DNA of 64,000 bases from an uncultured Chitinophaga sp. (GTDB lineage Bacteria; Bacteroidota; Bacteroidia; Cytophagales; Cyclobacteriaceae). Each line of letters begins with the position of its first letter. Within the stretch, counting starts at the first letter, position 1. Both the position numbers and the translations under genes were made by a program. The notes under the pieces are model-generated. The model was not told the DNA's origin and searched no databases. It worked only from the letters and a program-made list of their open reading frames with translations. Shown piece by piece: positions 43,481 through 52,056 of the stretch. The DNA is taken from positions 434,001 through 498,000 of the forward strand of contig CABHOK010000014.1 in the NCBI GenBank assembly GCA_902168205.1, given 5' to 3'.

Positions 43481-44251
43481 ATGATCGTCATTTTTGCATT
43501 TTTTATTGCGCACTGGTATCTCTCTCTTTTCTTCCAGACATTTTTTCTGCATCGGTATGCTTCTCATAAGGCGTTTACGATGAACAAATTCACGGAGAAG
43601 GTATTTTTTGTGCTGACGTGGATTTTTCAAGGCTCGAACTATTTAAGCCCATATGGTTATGGCGTTATGCACCGCATGCACCATGCTTTTGCCGATACGG
43701 AGGATGATCCGCACTCACCAAAGTATGACGAGACCATCTGGAATATGATGTGGAAAACCAAAACGATCTATTCTGATATCGCTAATAAAAGAATTGTTGT
43801 TGACAAGCGCTTTACTGAAGGAGTGCCGCAGTGGGAAGCCTTCGATAAATTTGCGCGCTCATGGCCGTCACGCATCTTTTGGGCTGCAGTATATATTACT
43901 ATTTATGCTCAGTTCGCTACAGCATGGTGGTTATGGCTGTTGTTACCGATTCATTTTCTGATGAGCCCTGTTCACGGAGCGATCATTAACTGGTTTGCCC
44001 ATAAATATGGTTACAGAAACTTTGAAGTTGGCGATACTTCTAAGAACTTCTTGCCTGTAGATTTTCTGATGATGGGCGAAAGCTATCACAACAACCACCA
44101 CAAGCACGGAGGCCGCGCAAACTTCGGTGGAATTCGCTGGCACGAGATCGATCCAACCTATTTAGTTATTAAGGTGCTGGACAAACTAAACATTATTCAG
44201 ATTGCCAGACGCAAAGAAGTAAGCCTTGAAAATGTGAAGAAGGCTGCCTGA
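43481..44251 (+). CDS. Second fatty-acid desaturase (short form)
   Basis: The 256-residue product has the three histidine boxes HRYASH, HRMHH (in GVMHRMHHAFAD) and HNNHHKHGG, plus four hydrophobic segments. It is shorter and more divergent than the desaturase at 41610 and has the DDPHSPKYD element after box two. It may act on a different chain, lipid head or hydroxy fatty acid. It follows the sigma gene by 103 bp with only a weak intervening hairpin (43430-43446), so the two may share a transcript. A clear terminator follows. Confidence 0.9.
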   Translation: MIVIFAFFIAHWYLSLFFQTFFLHRYASHKAFTMNKFTEKVFFVLTWIFQGSNYLSPYGYGVMHRMHHAFADTEDDPHSPKYDETIWNMMWKTKTIYSDIANKRIVVDKRFTEGVPQWEAFDKFARSWPSRIFWAAVYITIYAQFATAWWLWLLLPIHFLMSPVHGAIINWFAHKYGYRNFEVGDTSKNFLPVDFLMMGESYHNNHHKHGGRANFGGIRWHEIDPTYLVIKVLDKLNIIQIARRKEVSLENVKKAA

Positions 44252-44280
44252 TAAAACATATCTAAAGAAGTATTTACAGA

Positions 44281-44312
44281 TCCCCTTAGGAATTTCTTAA
44301 GGGGATTTTTTA
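44281..44312 (+). terminator. Terminator after the second desaturase gene
   Basis: Arms tcccctta (44281-44288) and taagggga (44298-44305) form a stem followed by TTTTTATTTTA, about 30 bp after the stop codon. Confidence 0.85.
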
Positions 44313-44454
44313 TTTTATACAGGCGAAAAAGATTACTGTAGAGAAATATTTCTCATGGCAGGTAATTAAAAAAAATTTGTCGGGGAAATAAACGAAGACT
44401 AGAAAAGATGATTGAAAAAATTTCGCTAACGGTGGGTTCCTTAGAAAAAGAAAG

Positions 44455-44527
44455 TGGTGATGGAGGGAATCGAACCCCCGACACAAGGATTTTCAGTCCT
44501 TTGCTCTACCAACTGAGCTACATCACC
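44455..44527 (-). tRNA. tRNA-Phe (anticodon GAA)
   Basis: A 73-nt tRNA with acceptor stem GGTGATG/CATCACC and discriminator A. It has D-arm AGCTCAGTTGGTAGAGC, anticodon loop ACTGAAAAT (GAA) and T-arm GGGGGTTCGATTCCCTC. CCA is not encoded. It has its own consensus promoter. Confidence 0.95.
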
Positions 44528-44562
44528 GGGAAATCACCACTGTCTCTTGTTCGACAGGGGCA

Positions 44563-44593
44563 CAAAAGTATGTAAATTTATATTCGGTGCAAA
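44563..44593 (-). promoter_or_regulatory. Consensus Bacteroidota promoter of tRNA-Phe
   Basis: On the minus strand TTTG (44590-44593), a 19-bp spacer and TACTTTTG (44563-44570) match the -33/-7 consensus exactly. The -7 box ends 36 bp before the tRNA 5' end. The spacer length is identical to that of the tRNA-Gly promoter. Confidence 0.8.
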
Positions 44594-44642
44594 ACTCCAG
44601 ACGAATTTATTGGAATTAATAGACATAGAGTTATTATCGCGT

Positions 44643-45956
44643 ATGATTCAACAGATTGCTTTTATCATTACACTGGGTGCTGCCAGCTGGTTTATCTGGA
44701 AGCGAGCCTCCCGTATTCGTGCCAATATAAATCTTGGTAAAGACAAAGAAATAAAAGACAATCCTCAGCAACGGTTATCTAATATGATACTCGTGGCGCT
44801 CGGTCAGAAAAAAATGTTTAAGAGACCTGTTCCGGCCTTTCTTCATTTAATGATCTATGTAGGCTTCCTGGTTATCAACCTCGAGGTGCTCGAGTTTATT
44901 ATTGATGGCCTGGCGGGCACGCACCGTATCTTCGCTCCGTATCTCGGAAGTTTCTATACAGTACTCATGAATATTTTTGAGTTCCTCGCGATGGCTGTTC
45001 TCCTCTCCTGCGTTTTCTTTTTACTCCGAAGAAATGTTTTAAAGCTGAAAAGATTTTGGGCACGCGAACTTGTGGGATGGCCGAGACTGGATGCGAATAT
45101 TATTCTTTGCACCGAGATCGTTTTGATGCTTGCCATCTTAACCATGAATGCCACCGACCAGGTTCTTCAACGATCGAATGAACACTACGCAGCTACGGGT
45201 AAATTATTTTTCAGTTCGTTTCTCATTCCTCTTTTCGATTCACTGCCGGAAGGTACCCTTATATTTATTGAACGATTTGCCTGGTGGTTTCACATCATCG
45301 GTATTCTGGGCTTCGCTATATATGTAACGTACTCCAAGCACCTCCACATTTTCCTCGGGTTCCCGAATACATACTTCGCCAACGTAGAGGCTAAGGGCCA
45401 CATGAAAAATATGCCTGTAGTGACGAACGAAGTAAAAATGATGCTAGGCCTGGCGGATGCAAATGCTGCGGCTGCGCCTCCTGCAGAACCCGGACGCTTC
45501 GGGGCAAAAGATATAAATGACCTGAATTGGAACAACCTGCTTGCAGCATATTCATGCACCGAATGCGGCCGCTGCACATCGGAGTGCCCTGCGAATATTA
45601 CCGGTAAAAAATTATCGCCACGCAAGATCATGATGGATACGCGCGATCGCATGGAAGATGTAGGAAAGAGTCTTGAAAAAGGTGGACCTGGTTTACAGGA
45701 TGGAAAAACATTGCTCGGAGACTACATCACCAAAGAAGAAATTAACGCCTGTACCAGTTGCAACGCCTGCGTTGAAGCATGTCCAGTGATGATTAACCCA
45801 CTGGAAATTATTTTAGAATTAAGACGCTATGTTGCCATGGAAGAATCTGGTTCACCAGCTTCGTGGAACTCTGTGTTTCAAAATATAGAGACCAACTTTG
45901 CGCCCTGGAAATTTTCTCCGAGCGATCGCTTTAACTGGGCGAAAGATGAGAAATAA
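44643..45956 (+). CDS. Membrane-bound (Fe-S) oxidoreductase subunit (HdrE/HdrC-like fusion)
   Basis: The ATG at 44643 (MIQQIAFIITLGAASWFIW) opens onto a membrane helix, whereas an upstream ATG would overlap the tRNA-Phe promoter; this gives 437 residues. About five hydrophobic segments cover residues 1-240. Two [4Fe-4S] motifs follow: CTECGRCTSEC (Cys305, 308, 311, 315) and CTSCNACVEAC (Cys370, 373, 376, 380). The architecture matches (Fe-S)-binding proteins related to heterodisulfide reductase and respiratory quinone-linked complexes. With the next gene it forms a probable two-subunit membrane oxidoreductase; the electron donor is unknown. Confidence 0.9.
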   Translation: MIQQIAFIITLGAASWFIWKRASRIRANINLGKDKEIKDNPQQRLSNMILVALGQKKMFKRPVPAFLHLMIYVGFLVINLEVLEFIIDGLAGTHRIFAPYLGSFYTVLMNIFEFLAMAVLLSCVFFLLRRNVLKLKRFWARELVGWPRLDANIILCTEIVLMLAILTMNATDQVLQRSNEHYAATGKLFFSSFLIPLFDSLPEGTLIFIERFAWWFHIIGILGFAIYVTYSKHLHIFLGFPNTYFANVEAKGHMKNMPVVTNEVKMMLGLADANAAAAPPAEPGRFGAKDINDLNWNNLLAAYSCTECGRCTSECPANITGKKLSPRKIMMDTRDRMEDVGKSLEKGGPGLQDGKTLLGDYITKEEINACTSCNACVEACPVMINPLEIILELRRYVAMEESGSPASWNSVFQNIETNFAPWKFSPSDRFNWAKDEK

Positions 45957-45989
45957 ATTTATAGCATCACCTAACGACTAACTATAACC

Positions 45990-46772
45990 ATGACTATACA
46001 CACAATGGCCGATATGGCCGCTAAAGGTGAAACACCCGAAGTTCTTTTTTGGGTTGGTTGTGCCGGATCTTTTGATGATCGTTACAAACGCGTGACAAAA
46101 GCATTCGTAAAAATTCTGAATGCTGTTAATATAAAATTCGCAGTGCTTGGTACGGAAGAAACCTGCACGGGCGACCCTGCCAGACGAGCCGGCAATGAAT
46201 TTCTTTTTCAGATGCAAGCCATGAGCAACATACAGGTGTTGAATGGCTATGGCGTTAAAAAAATTGTTACGGCCTGCCCGCATTGTTTCAACACCATTAA
46301 AAATGAATATCCTGAGCTTGGCGGAAATTATGAAGTGATTCACCACTCAACATTCCTTCAGCAATTGATTAATGAAGGAAAGATCAAAGTAGAAGGTGGC
46401 GCGTTCAAGGGAAAGAAAATTACCTATCACGATTCATGCTATCTCGGAAGAGCCAACAATATATATGAGGCACCACGTGCGGTTCTCGAGGCACTTGACG
46501 CAGATTTAGTAGAGATGAAGCGGTGCCGAACAACTGGATTATGCTGCGGTGCCGGAGGTGCACAAATGTTTAAAGAACCCGAGAAAGGTGATAAAGATAT
46601 AAATGTAGAGCGCACAGAAGAGGCGTTGAACACAGGTGCATCCACCATTGCCGTAGCTTGTCCGTTCTGCATGACCATGATGAGCGATGGAGTTAAGAAC
46701 AAAGAGCGCGAAGCAGAAGTAAAGGTGAAGGATTTGGCAGAACTTATTGTTGAGGCCAACGGTTTACAATAA
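45990..46772 (+). CDS. Cysteine-rich CCG-domain (Fe-S)-binding protein (HdrB/HdrD-like)
   Basis: The 260-residue product has two CCG-type cysteine motifs: an N-terminal one (VGCAGS, then CPHC) and HDSCYLGR with CRTTGLCCGAGG and CPFCMTM. These CCG repeats hold non-cubane Fe-S clusters in HdrB and bind quinone or substrate in GlpC-like proteins. The gene starts 33 bp after the preceding membrane (Fe-S) gene, and a small conserved gene follows 44 bp later. The three may form one operon. The substrate is not apparent. Confidence 0.9.
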   Translation: MTIHTMADMAAKGETPEVLFWVGCAGSFDDRYKRVTKAFVKILNAVNIKFAVLGTEETCTGDPARRAGNEFLFQMQAMSNIQVLNGYGVKKIVTACPHCFNTIKNEYPELGGNYEVIHHSTFLQQLINEGKIKVEGGAFKGKKITYHDSCYLGRANNIYEAPRAVLEALDADLVEMKRCRTTGLCCGAGGAQMFKEPEKGDKDINVERTEEALNTGASTIAVACPFCMTMMSDGVKNKEREAEVKVKDLAELIVEANGLQ

Positions 46773-46816
46773 GCATATCCGGTGCTACCAAGGCACTTCA
46801 AAAAATTCTCAAGGCT

Positions 46817-47311
46817 ATGTATATACCATTCGAATCTCTCCCGTCACACTCCAGAGTCTGGATTTACCAGTCGGGTAAAAAATTTACGCAGGCTGATATC
46901 GACACAATCTCAAAGGCTCTTGTTTCGTTTACTCAGAGCTGGTCTGTACACGGCCAACCTATGGATGCATCGTTCGATATTCGCCATGATCATTTTATTA
47001 TTCTTGCTGTGAATGACCAGGCAAGCGGATGTTCCATTGACAGTTCGGTAAGAACGATAAAAGAAATTGGTACTTCCATTGGTGCCGATCTCTTCGATCG
47101 TACCCAAGTGGCGTTCCGGGTAAAAGATGAAGTATTGCTGCTGAAGCTTGCTGAGCTGAAGCAAAAATTTGAGGAAGGTATATGGCATGAGCAAACGCCA
47201 ACATTCAATAACCTTGTAGACACAAAAGCAGCGTTGGCAGACAATTGGGTGGTGGCGGCCGGCACTACATGGTTAAAACGTTATCTTCCGAAGGAAACCG
47301 TATCGCGTTAA
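46817..47311 (+). CDS. Conserved small protein linked to the (Fe-S) genes
   Basis: The 164-residue soluble protein starts MYIPFESLPSHSRVWIYQSG and contains HGQPMDASFDIRHDHFIILA and DQASGCSIDSSVRTIKEI. Bacteroidota databases often call it an 'ABC transporter ATPase', but no Walker motifs are present, so that name is unsupported. It is usually found near such (Fe-S) genes or alone. Function unknown. It follows the CCG protein by 44 bp and precedes the PorE-like gene by 39 bp. Confidence 0.8.
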   Translation: MYIPFESLPSHSRVWIYQSGKKFTQADIDTISKALVSFTQSWSVHGQPMDASFDIRHDHFIILAVNDQASGCSIDSSVRTIKEIGTSIGADLFDRTQVAFRVKDEVLLLKLAELKQKFEEGIWHEQTPTFNNLVDTKAALADNWVVAAGTTWLKRYLPKETVSR

Positions 47312-47350
47312 TTCAATAATTCGTAGCTTTAACAATATATTCAAGCGGTT

Positions 47351-49369
47351 ATGAAGTCTACATTTTTTTCGCTTCTGGTTTTGCTTCTGGCGGTAAGTGC
47401 ATGCAGCACAGAAAAGAAAGCCCAGAAAGCATTCCTCCTCGGTAAATACCAAAACGCGATCGAACTGTATAAGAAAACGGGAAATAGTCCGAAGGCTAAT
47501 TTCTTCATTGCCGAATCATACCGATTGTCCAACCGATATAAAGAGGCTGAACAGTTTTATGCAAGGGCCGGTGGCCGCGGTATTGATAAAGACACCGTTA
47601 AATTTTATTACGCACAGTCTCTTAAAGCCAACGCTAAATATGATGAAGCGAAAAAACAATACGAGGAATTAATCGCTTCAACATCCAATGATCTATTGAA
47701 AGATCGGGCACGCTCCGAAATGAACGGCCTCGATTACCTGGCCAAGCTTAGCGAAACCAAGAGCTACTATAAAGTAAAGAACCTCGAAAGTATCAATACT
47801 CCTGCCAGCGAATACTCTCCGGTATACCTCAACAGCGAACTTTACTTTACATCATCACGCGGTGATGGTAAGATATATGAAGCAGAAGGAAAACCTTTTA
47901 CCGATCTGTATAAAGTTACAACCAAAGGTGCCAACGTTGATATTAATACAGTGACCAAATTACCTGAAGGTATAAACGACAACATCCGGAATGAAGGATG
48001 TGTTACCTTCTCGCCTGATGGAAAGGTCATGGTGTTTGCCAAGGGTAACTCTGAAAAGAAAAAAGGCGGTGGAGCCGATGTTGACCTATATATCTCGCGC
48101 TTCCGCAATAACGTTTGGTCAGAGCCTGTACCGATAAACATCAATACACAATTCAAAAATGAGTCCGACCCGGATGCAAAAAACTTTAGTTGGGATTCAT
48201 CACCGGCATTCAGTCCGGACGGCCGCACACTTTACTTTGCTTCTAACCGCAAGGGTGGTTATGGTGGAACCGATCTATACTCGGCACAAATGGATTCGCG
48301 CGGCAGGTTTACCCGCGTGCGTAACCTCGGGCCAGAGATCAACACGCCAGGCAACGAACTGTTCCCCTATGTAGCAGAAGATGCCAAGCTATATTTCGCT
48401 TCCGATGCACATCCCGGATACGGTGGTCTGGATATGTTTGTGGTGAAGCGCGCAAACGGAAAAACACAAATTGAAAATTTAGGTCAGCCCATGAACTCAT
48501 CGGATGATGATTTCGGAATTTTCCTTTTCAAACCCGATCGCGGATTCTTCGCTTCCAATCGTAACGGAGGTAGAGGTGATGATGACATCTATACTTTCAT
48601 CAATGAAGATCCGAACCTGAAGGTTGTTAACTACTACCTGCAGGGTATAGCGTATACGGAAGACAAAAATCAGAACAGACAAATTCTGCCAAACACCAAA
48701 GTAAGTTTACTCGATGGCAAGGGCGACATCATGCAAGATTATACCACAGGCAATGACGGAAAGTTCTTGTTCCGTGTATATGAGAACGAAGATTACAGCC
48801 TCGTTGGTGAAACCGATGGCTACCTCATCAAACGTCAGGGATATACCATGAAAGGCAAATCGGTTGACCCTAATTCATTGAAAGACCTGATCACGACTAT
48901 CACGCTGGATACGGTCATCGTACTTGACAAGATCGAGCTCAACCGGATTTTCGTGATGGAAAATATATACTATAACTATAACAAATCTGATATCCGCCCG
49001 GATGCAGCAAAAGAACTTGACAAGCTTGTTCAATTGCTCGTTGATAATCCGGAGATCAAAATAGAATTGGGATCACATACCGATAGTGTTGATACAGATG
49101 ATTATAACCAGCGACTGTCTCAAAGACGTGCGGAGTCGGCCGTAGGCTATATTGTGCAGCATGGTATTTCACCCGATCGTCTTGTAGCAAAAGGATACGG
49201 AGAGTCAAAACCGATTGCGCGAAATACAAATCCGGATGGAACGGATAACCCGGTGGGTCGTCAGAAAAACCGTAGAACGGAATTCAAGATTCTTGAAGTA
49301 ACGGCCCGCGTGAAGCCGATCGAAGACGAAGAGGTTGACGAAGAGGACAAATACTTCAGGGACAATTAA
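47351..49369 (+). CDS. porE: PorE-like T9SS lipoprotein (TPR, WD40, CRD, OmpA)
   Basis: The 672-residue product has a lipoprotein signal (VSAC, Cys18). TPR-like helices cover about 20-130, and a PD40/WD40-type propeller covers about 150-425 (TFSPDGKVMVFAKG, AFSPDGRTLYFASNRKGGYG). A carboxypeptidase-regulatory-type domain lies at about 430-530. An OmpA C-terminal peptidoglycan-binding domain lies at about 536-655 (IELGSHTDSVDTDDYN and QKNRRTEFKIL). This exact order defines PorE of the type IX secretion system, which links the outer-membrane machinery to peptidoglycan. Other OmpA/PD40 lipoproteins share parts of it, so the symbol is probable rather than proven. A perfect-stem terminator follows. 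Confidence 0.8.
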   Translation: MKSTFFSLLVLLLAVSACSTEKKAQKAFLLGKYQNAIELYKKTGNSPKANFFIAESYRLSNRYKEAEQFYARAGGRGIDKDTVKFYYAQSLKANAKYDEAKKQYEELIASTSNDLLKDRARSEMNGLDYLAKLSETKSYYKVKNLESINTPASEYSPVYLNSELYFTSSRGDGKIYEAEGKPFTDLYKVTTKGANVDINTVTKLPEGINDNIRNEGCVTFSPDGKVMVFAKGNSEKKKGGGADVDLYISRFRNNVWSEPVPININTQFKNESDPDAKNFSWDSSPAFSPDGRTLYFASNRKGGYGGTDLYSAQMDSRGRFTRVRNLGPEINTPGNELFPYVAEDAKLYFASDAHPGYGGLDMFVVKRANGKTQIENLGQPMNSSDDDFGIFLFKPDRGFFASNRNGGRGDDDIYTFINEDPNLKVVNYYLQGIAYTEDKNQNRQILPNTKVSLLDGKGDIMQDYTTGNDGKFLFRVYENEDYSLVGETDGYLIKRQGYTMKGKSVDPNSLKDLITTITLDTVIVLDKIELNRIFVMENIYYNYNKSDIRPDAAKELDKLVQLLVDNPEIKIELGSHTDSVDTDDYNQRLSQRRAESAVGYIVQHGISPDRLVAKGYGESKPIARNTNPDGTDNPVGRQKNRRTEFKILEVTARVKPIEDEEVDEEDKYFRDN

Positions 49370-49404
49370 GCTGTATAAGCTGATTCATTTCTTTAAGAAA
49401 ACTT

Positions 49405-49440
49405 AACAGGATACTCAAAGCAGAGTATCCTGTTTTTTAT
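49405..49440 (+). terminator. Strong terminator after the PorE-like gene
   Basis: A perfect 12-bp stem (49405-49416 with 49423-49434) has a 6-base loop and is followed by TTTTAT. Confidence 0.9.
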
Positions 49441-49470
49441 TTCTTTACGTTGACACCAAAATCTATCGAA

Positions 49471-51012
49471 ATGAAAATACGGAACCTGTTATGCTATAGC
49501 ATCGCCCTGATTGTTATCGCGGCATGCTCGTCCAAAAAAACTTCCAACAAGAAATTTTCGGAGGCTGTTGCTCCGCTATACGAAAGTTCGCTGAAGCCGT
49601 TTTATCATGGCGTTGCTTCGGGCGATCCGCTTCAAGACCGCGTGATCATCTGGACACGGGTTACTCCGGAGGATTCCGCAGCTACAATACAAGTGCGTTG
49701 GGACATAGCGTCCGATGAAAATTTCTCAACTATACTGAAGTCAGACTCTGTTACTACCGATGCAACAAAAGACTATACCGTGAAAGTAGATGTAGATGGA
49801 TTGCAACCTGCCCATCATTACTACTACCGCTTCCATGCACTTGGACAAACTTCTCCGACTGGTCGTACAAGAACATTATCAAGCGATGCAGTGGATAGCT
49901 TAAGGTTTGCCATTGTAAGTTGCAGTAATTGGGAGTTCGGATATTTCAATCCATACTCAATCATTGCCGACAAAGAGGTTGATGCTGTTATACACCTGGG
50001 AGACTATATATATGAGTACGCCACCGGAGTGTATGGCGATACAACCATCGGAAGAAAAAATTTGCCAGCACATGAGATTGTTTCATTGAGCGACTATCGA
50101 ACACGCTATTCGCAATATCACCTGGATGAAGGTTTGAGAAAGTTACGCATGCGCCATCCGCTAATTACCATTTGGGATGATCACGAAGTAGCGAACAATG
50201 TATATACTGAAGGTGCGCAAAATCATCAACCTGAAGAAGGCGATTTCAATGCGCGTAAAGCGGCAGCGCGACAAGCATATTACGAGTGGATGCCAATCCG
50301 CGAAAGCGATAAACTATACCGATCATTTTCGTTTGGAAAGTTAGCGGACCTCATCATGCTGGACGAACGCCTTGAAGGACGTACCGCTCCAGTCGATAGC
50401 GTAAGTGCTCCTGATTTTGAAAGTGACAAACGCAGCATGCTTGGTGTTGAGCAGCTTCAGTGGTTCGAGCGCTCTATGAAAGATTCAAAAGCAACCTGGA
50501 AAGTTATTGGCAACCAGGTTCTCTTTTCAGACCTTAACATCAGTGGCCTCTATAAAAATGACATGCCTAAAAATCTCGATGCATGGGATGGTTATCCTTC
50601 CGAGAAAAAACGCATCGAACAATATATAGTTGAAAATAAAATCGAAGATATACTCTTTGTTACGGGCGATACGCATGCTTCGTGGGCCATCGAAACATTT
50701 GCGGAAGGTCTTGCCAACACAAAAGGCAAACAGGCACTGGCTGTCGAGTTGGGCACTACAAGTGTATCATCCGGAAACGGAAATGAAGGAAAGCCTGACG
50801 ATAGTGTGAAGGTGAAAGAACAGAAATTGCTGAAACAAAATCCACACATTAAATATCTGAACAACCGCGATCACGGCTATCTCTTGCTCACGCTATATCC
50901 GCAAAAAGCAAAAGCAGAATGGTTTTATGCTGAAACGCTTCGCAGCATCAGTAAGAAAGAAATTCTTGGAAAAAGTTTCAGCATTGCACAAGGCAAACAC
51001 ATTCTACAATAA
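49471..51012 (+). CDS. PhoD-family alkaline phosphatase/phosphodiesterase lipoprotein
   Basis: The ATG at 49471 (MKIRNLLCYSIALIVIAAC) begins a lipoprotein signal (lipobox IAAC, Cys19), giving 513 residues. An N-terminal Ig-like PhoD_N domain spans about 40-140 (HGVASGDPLQDRVIIWTRV). The catalytic domain has VIHLGDYIYEYA, IWDDHEVANN and FVTGDTHASWA, which supply the metal ligands. PhoD enzymes use iron and calcium to hydrolyse phosphate esters in the periplasm or at the surface. Length and motifs are normal. A terminator follows. Confidence 0.93.
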   Translation: MKIRNLLCYSIALIVIAACSSKKTSNKKFSEAVAPLYESSLKPFYHGVASGDPLQDRVIIWTRVTPEDSAATIQVRWDIASDENFSTILKSDSVTTDATKDYTVKVDVDGLQPAHHYYYRFHALGQTSPTGRTRTLSSDAVDSLRFAIVSCSNWEFGYFNPYSIIADKEVDAVIHLGDYIYEYATGVYGDTTIGRKNLPAHEIVSLSDYRTRYSQYHLDEGLRKLRMRHPLITIWDDHEVANNVYTEGAQNHQPEEGDFNARKAAARQAYYEWMPIRESDKLYRSFSFGKLADLIMLDERLEGRTAPVDSVSAPDFESDKRSMLGVEQLQWFERSMKDSKATWKVIGNQVLFSDLNISGLYKNDMPKNLDAWDGYPSEKKRIEQYIVENKIEDILFVTGDTHASWAIETFAEGLANTKGKQALAVELGTTSVSSGNGNEGKPDDSVKVKEQKLLKQNPHIKYLNNRDHGYLLLTLYPQKAKAEWFYAETLRSISKKEILGKSFSIAQGKHILQ

Positions 51013-51038
51013 CGCAGTTGAATTTTTTATAGTGCTTG

Positions 51039-51068
51039 AAAAAGGTTGCATTCTGCAGCCTTTTTTGT
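51039..51068 (+). terminator. Terminator after the PhoD-family gene
   Basis: A 12-bp stem with one G-U pair (51039-51050 with 51054-51065) and a 3-base loop is followed by further T residues. Confidence 0.8.
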
Positions 51069-51132
51069 TTTAAAATGAAAGTAAACGATGGCACGGAGCT
51101 TGCGTTAATACTATAAATAAACAAGTATAGTT

Positions 51133-51519
51133 ATGAAAACGCTGCTAACCGTGCTGTTGCTCTTGATAGGCGCTACTCGCGCCTTTGCGTATGATTCCGG
51201 CATTGCGATTCAGACCGAAGATCGAACCGGTATATTGGTTTCGGTTAATGGAAAACTTTACAACAAACAACCTGGTAAAGTTGTACGCGTACGAAGTATG
51301 CCAGGCTTATTTCACCTAGAAGTAAAAGTTCTTAACCCGTGGAATAAGCAATGGTATATTGTTCGTAAAGATGTGCGTGTTGAAAAAGGATTTGAGTTTC
51401 AGTATAAGGTTGTTTTCGTTAACAAGCTTAAACCCGAAATTATAGAAGTAAAAAAGTACCCGATTTACTCGAAGTACTTCCTTAATCCTAATCTATATAA
51501 CAGGCATCCTGTTTCGTAG
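51133..51519 (+). CDS. Small exported protein of unknown function
   Basis: The 128-residue product has a clear Sec signal peptide (cleavage near ATRAFA/YDSG). The mature part is mostly beta-strand and basic (DRTGILVSVNGKLYNKQPGK; FHLEVKVLNPWNKQWYIV; EFQYKVVFVNKLKP). The pattern resembles small PEGA-like or DUF4476-partner beta proteins of Bacteroidota, but no firm family is recognised. It stands alone and ends 3 bp before the convergent small membrane protein gene. Confidence 0.7.
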   Translation: MKTLLTVLLLLIGATRAFAYDSGIAIQTEDRTGILVSVNGKLYNKQPGKVVRVRSMPGLFHLEVKVLNPWNKQWYIVRKDVRVEKGFEFQYKVVFVNKLKPEIIEVKKYPIYSKYFLNPNLYNRHPVS

Positions 51520-51522
51520 CAT

Positions 51523-51825
51523 TTAGCTTCGTCTTTTTGAAAGCACTACGAACAGAAGTATAATTACAAAGATGGTGAGGATGCTTGTGTTCCAGAAAAC
51601 AAAGGGTCCATGGAAATTCCAGCTGAACAACCAGCCGAATAAACCCATGATGCCTCCTAACACAGCACCGAATAGCCCCATCACAGCACCAAAGATCGCT
51701 CCGAAGATTCCGATAATTCCACTAAGAATTCCGCCTGCAATGCCAATCCATATAGGAAAGGTTACAATCAAAAGCACAATGAGGAGAATCGTAGTGGTCG
51801 AGGTGTTTGAACTTCTGCTTTGCAT
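51523..51825 (-). CDS. Small membrane protein with glycine-repeat helix
   Basis: The 100-residue product has two hydrophobic regions. The first (about residues 12-70) repeats Gly every three to four residues (GIAGGILSGIIGIFGAIFG, then AVMGLFGAVLGGIMGLFGW), and the second is near the C-terminus (LTIFVIILLFVVL), ending in KRRS. The Gly pattern allows tight helix packing and resembles small Bacteroidota hydrophobic proteins of unknown role. The tail is positively charged. It is a single gene. Confidence 0.7.
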   Translation of the reverse strand: MQSRSSNTSTTTILLIVLLIVTFPIWIGIAGGILSGIIGIFGAIFGAVMGLFGAVLGGIMGLFGWLFSWNFHGPFVFWNTSILTIFVIILLFVVLSKRRS

Positions 51826-51983
51826 AAGATTGTAATTTGGTACGTTTACTATCTCTTTACAAAAGTCCTACCCGTTTTTTAAAACGCTCTTTCAAGCTAG
51901 TGAAGGCAGTTTTTTGCCTCAACGTCCCTATCCATTTGTAAGCAAATGAACAGTTCCGTTTACAAATTCGTACACCTTATAAA

Positions 51984-52010
51984 ATAGAAAAGGCCGGATT
52001 TCTCCGACCT
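51984..52010 (-). terminator. Terminator of the fad operon
   Basis: On the minus strand an 8-bp stem with one G-U pair (52003-52010 with 51991-51998) and a 4-base loop is followed by TTTTCTATTTTA. It lies about 45 bp after the fadE stop at 52057. Confidence 0.75.
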
Positions 52011-52056
52011 CCTCAGTTTAGGTTAAGGTATGAGTTCTTAAATATTTTCGCACCGA

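Noticed and set aside
46817-47311. ABC transporter ATPase (a common database name for this family)
   Set aside because: No Walker A, Walker B or signature motif is present.
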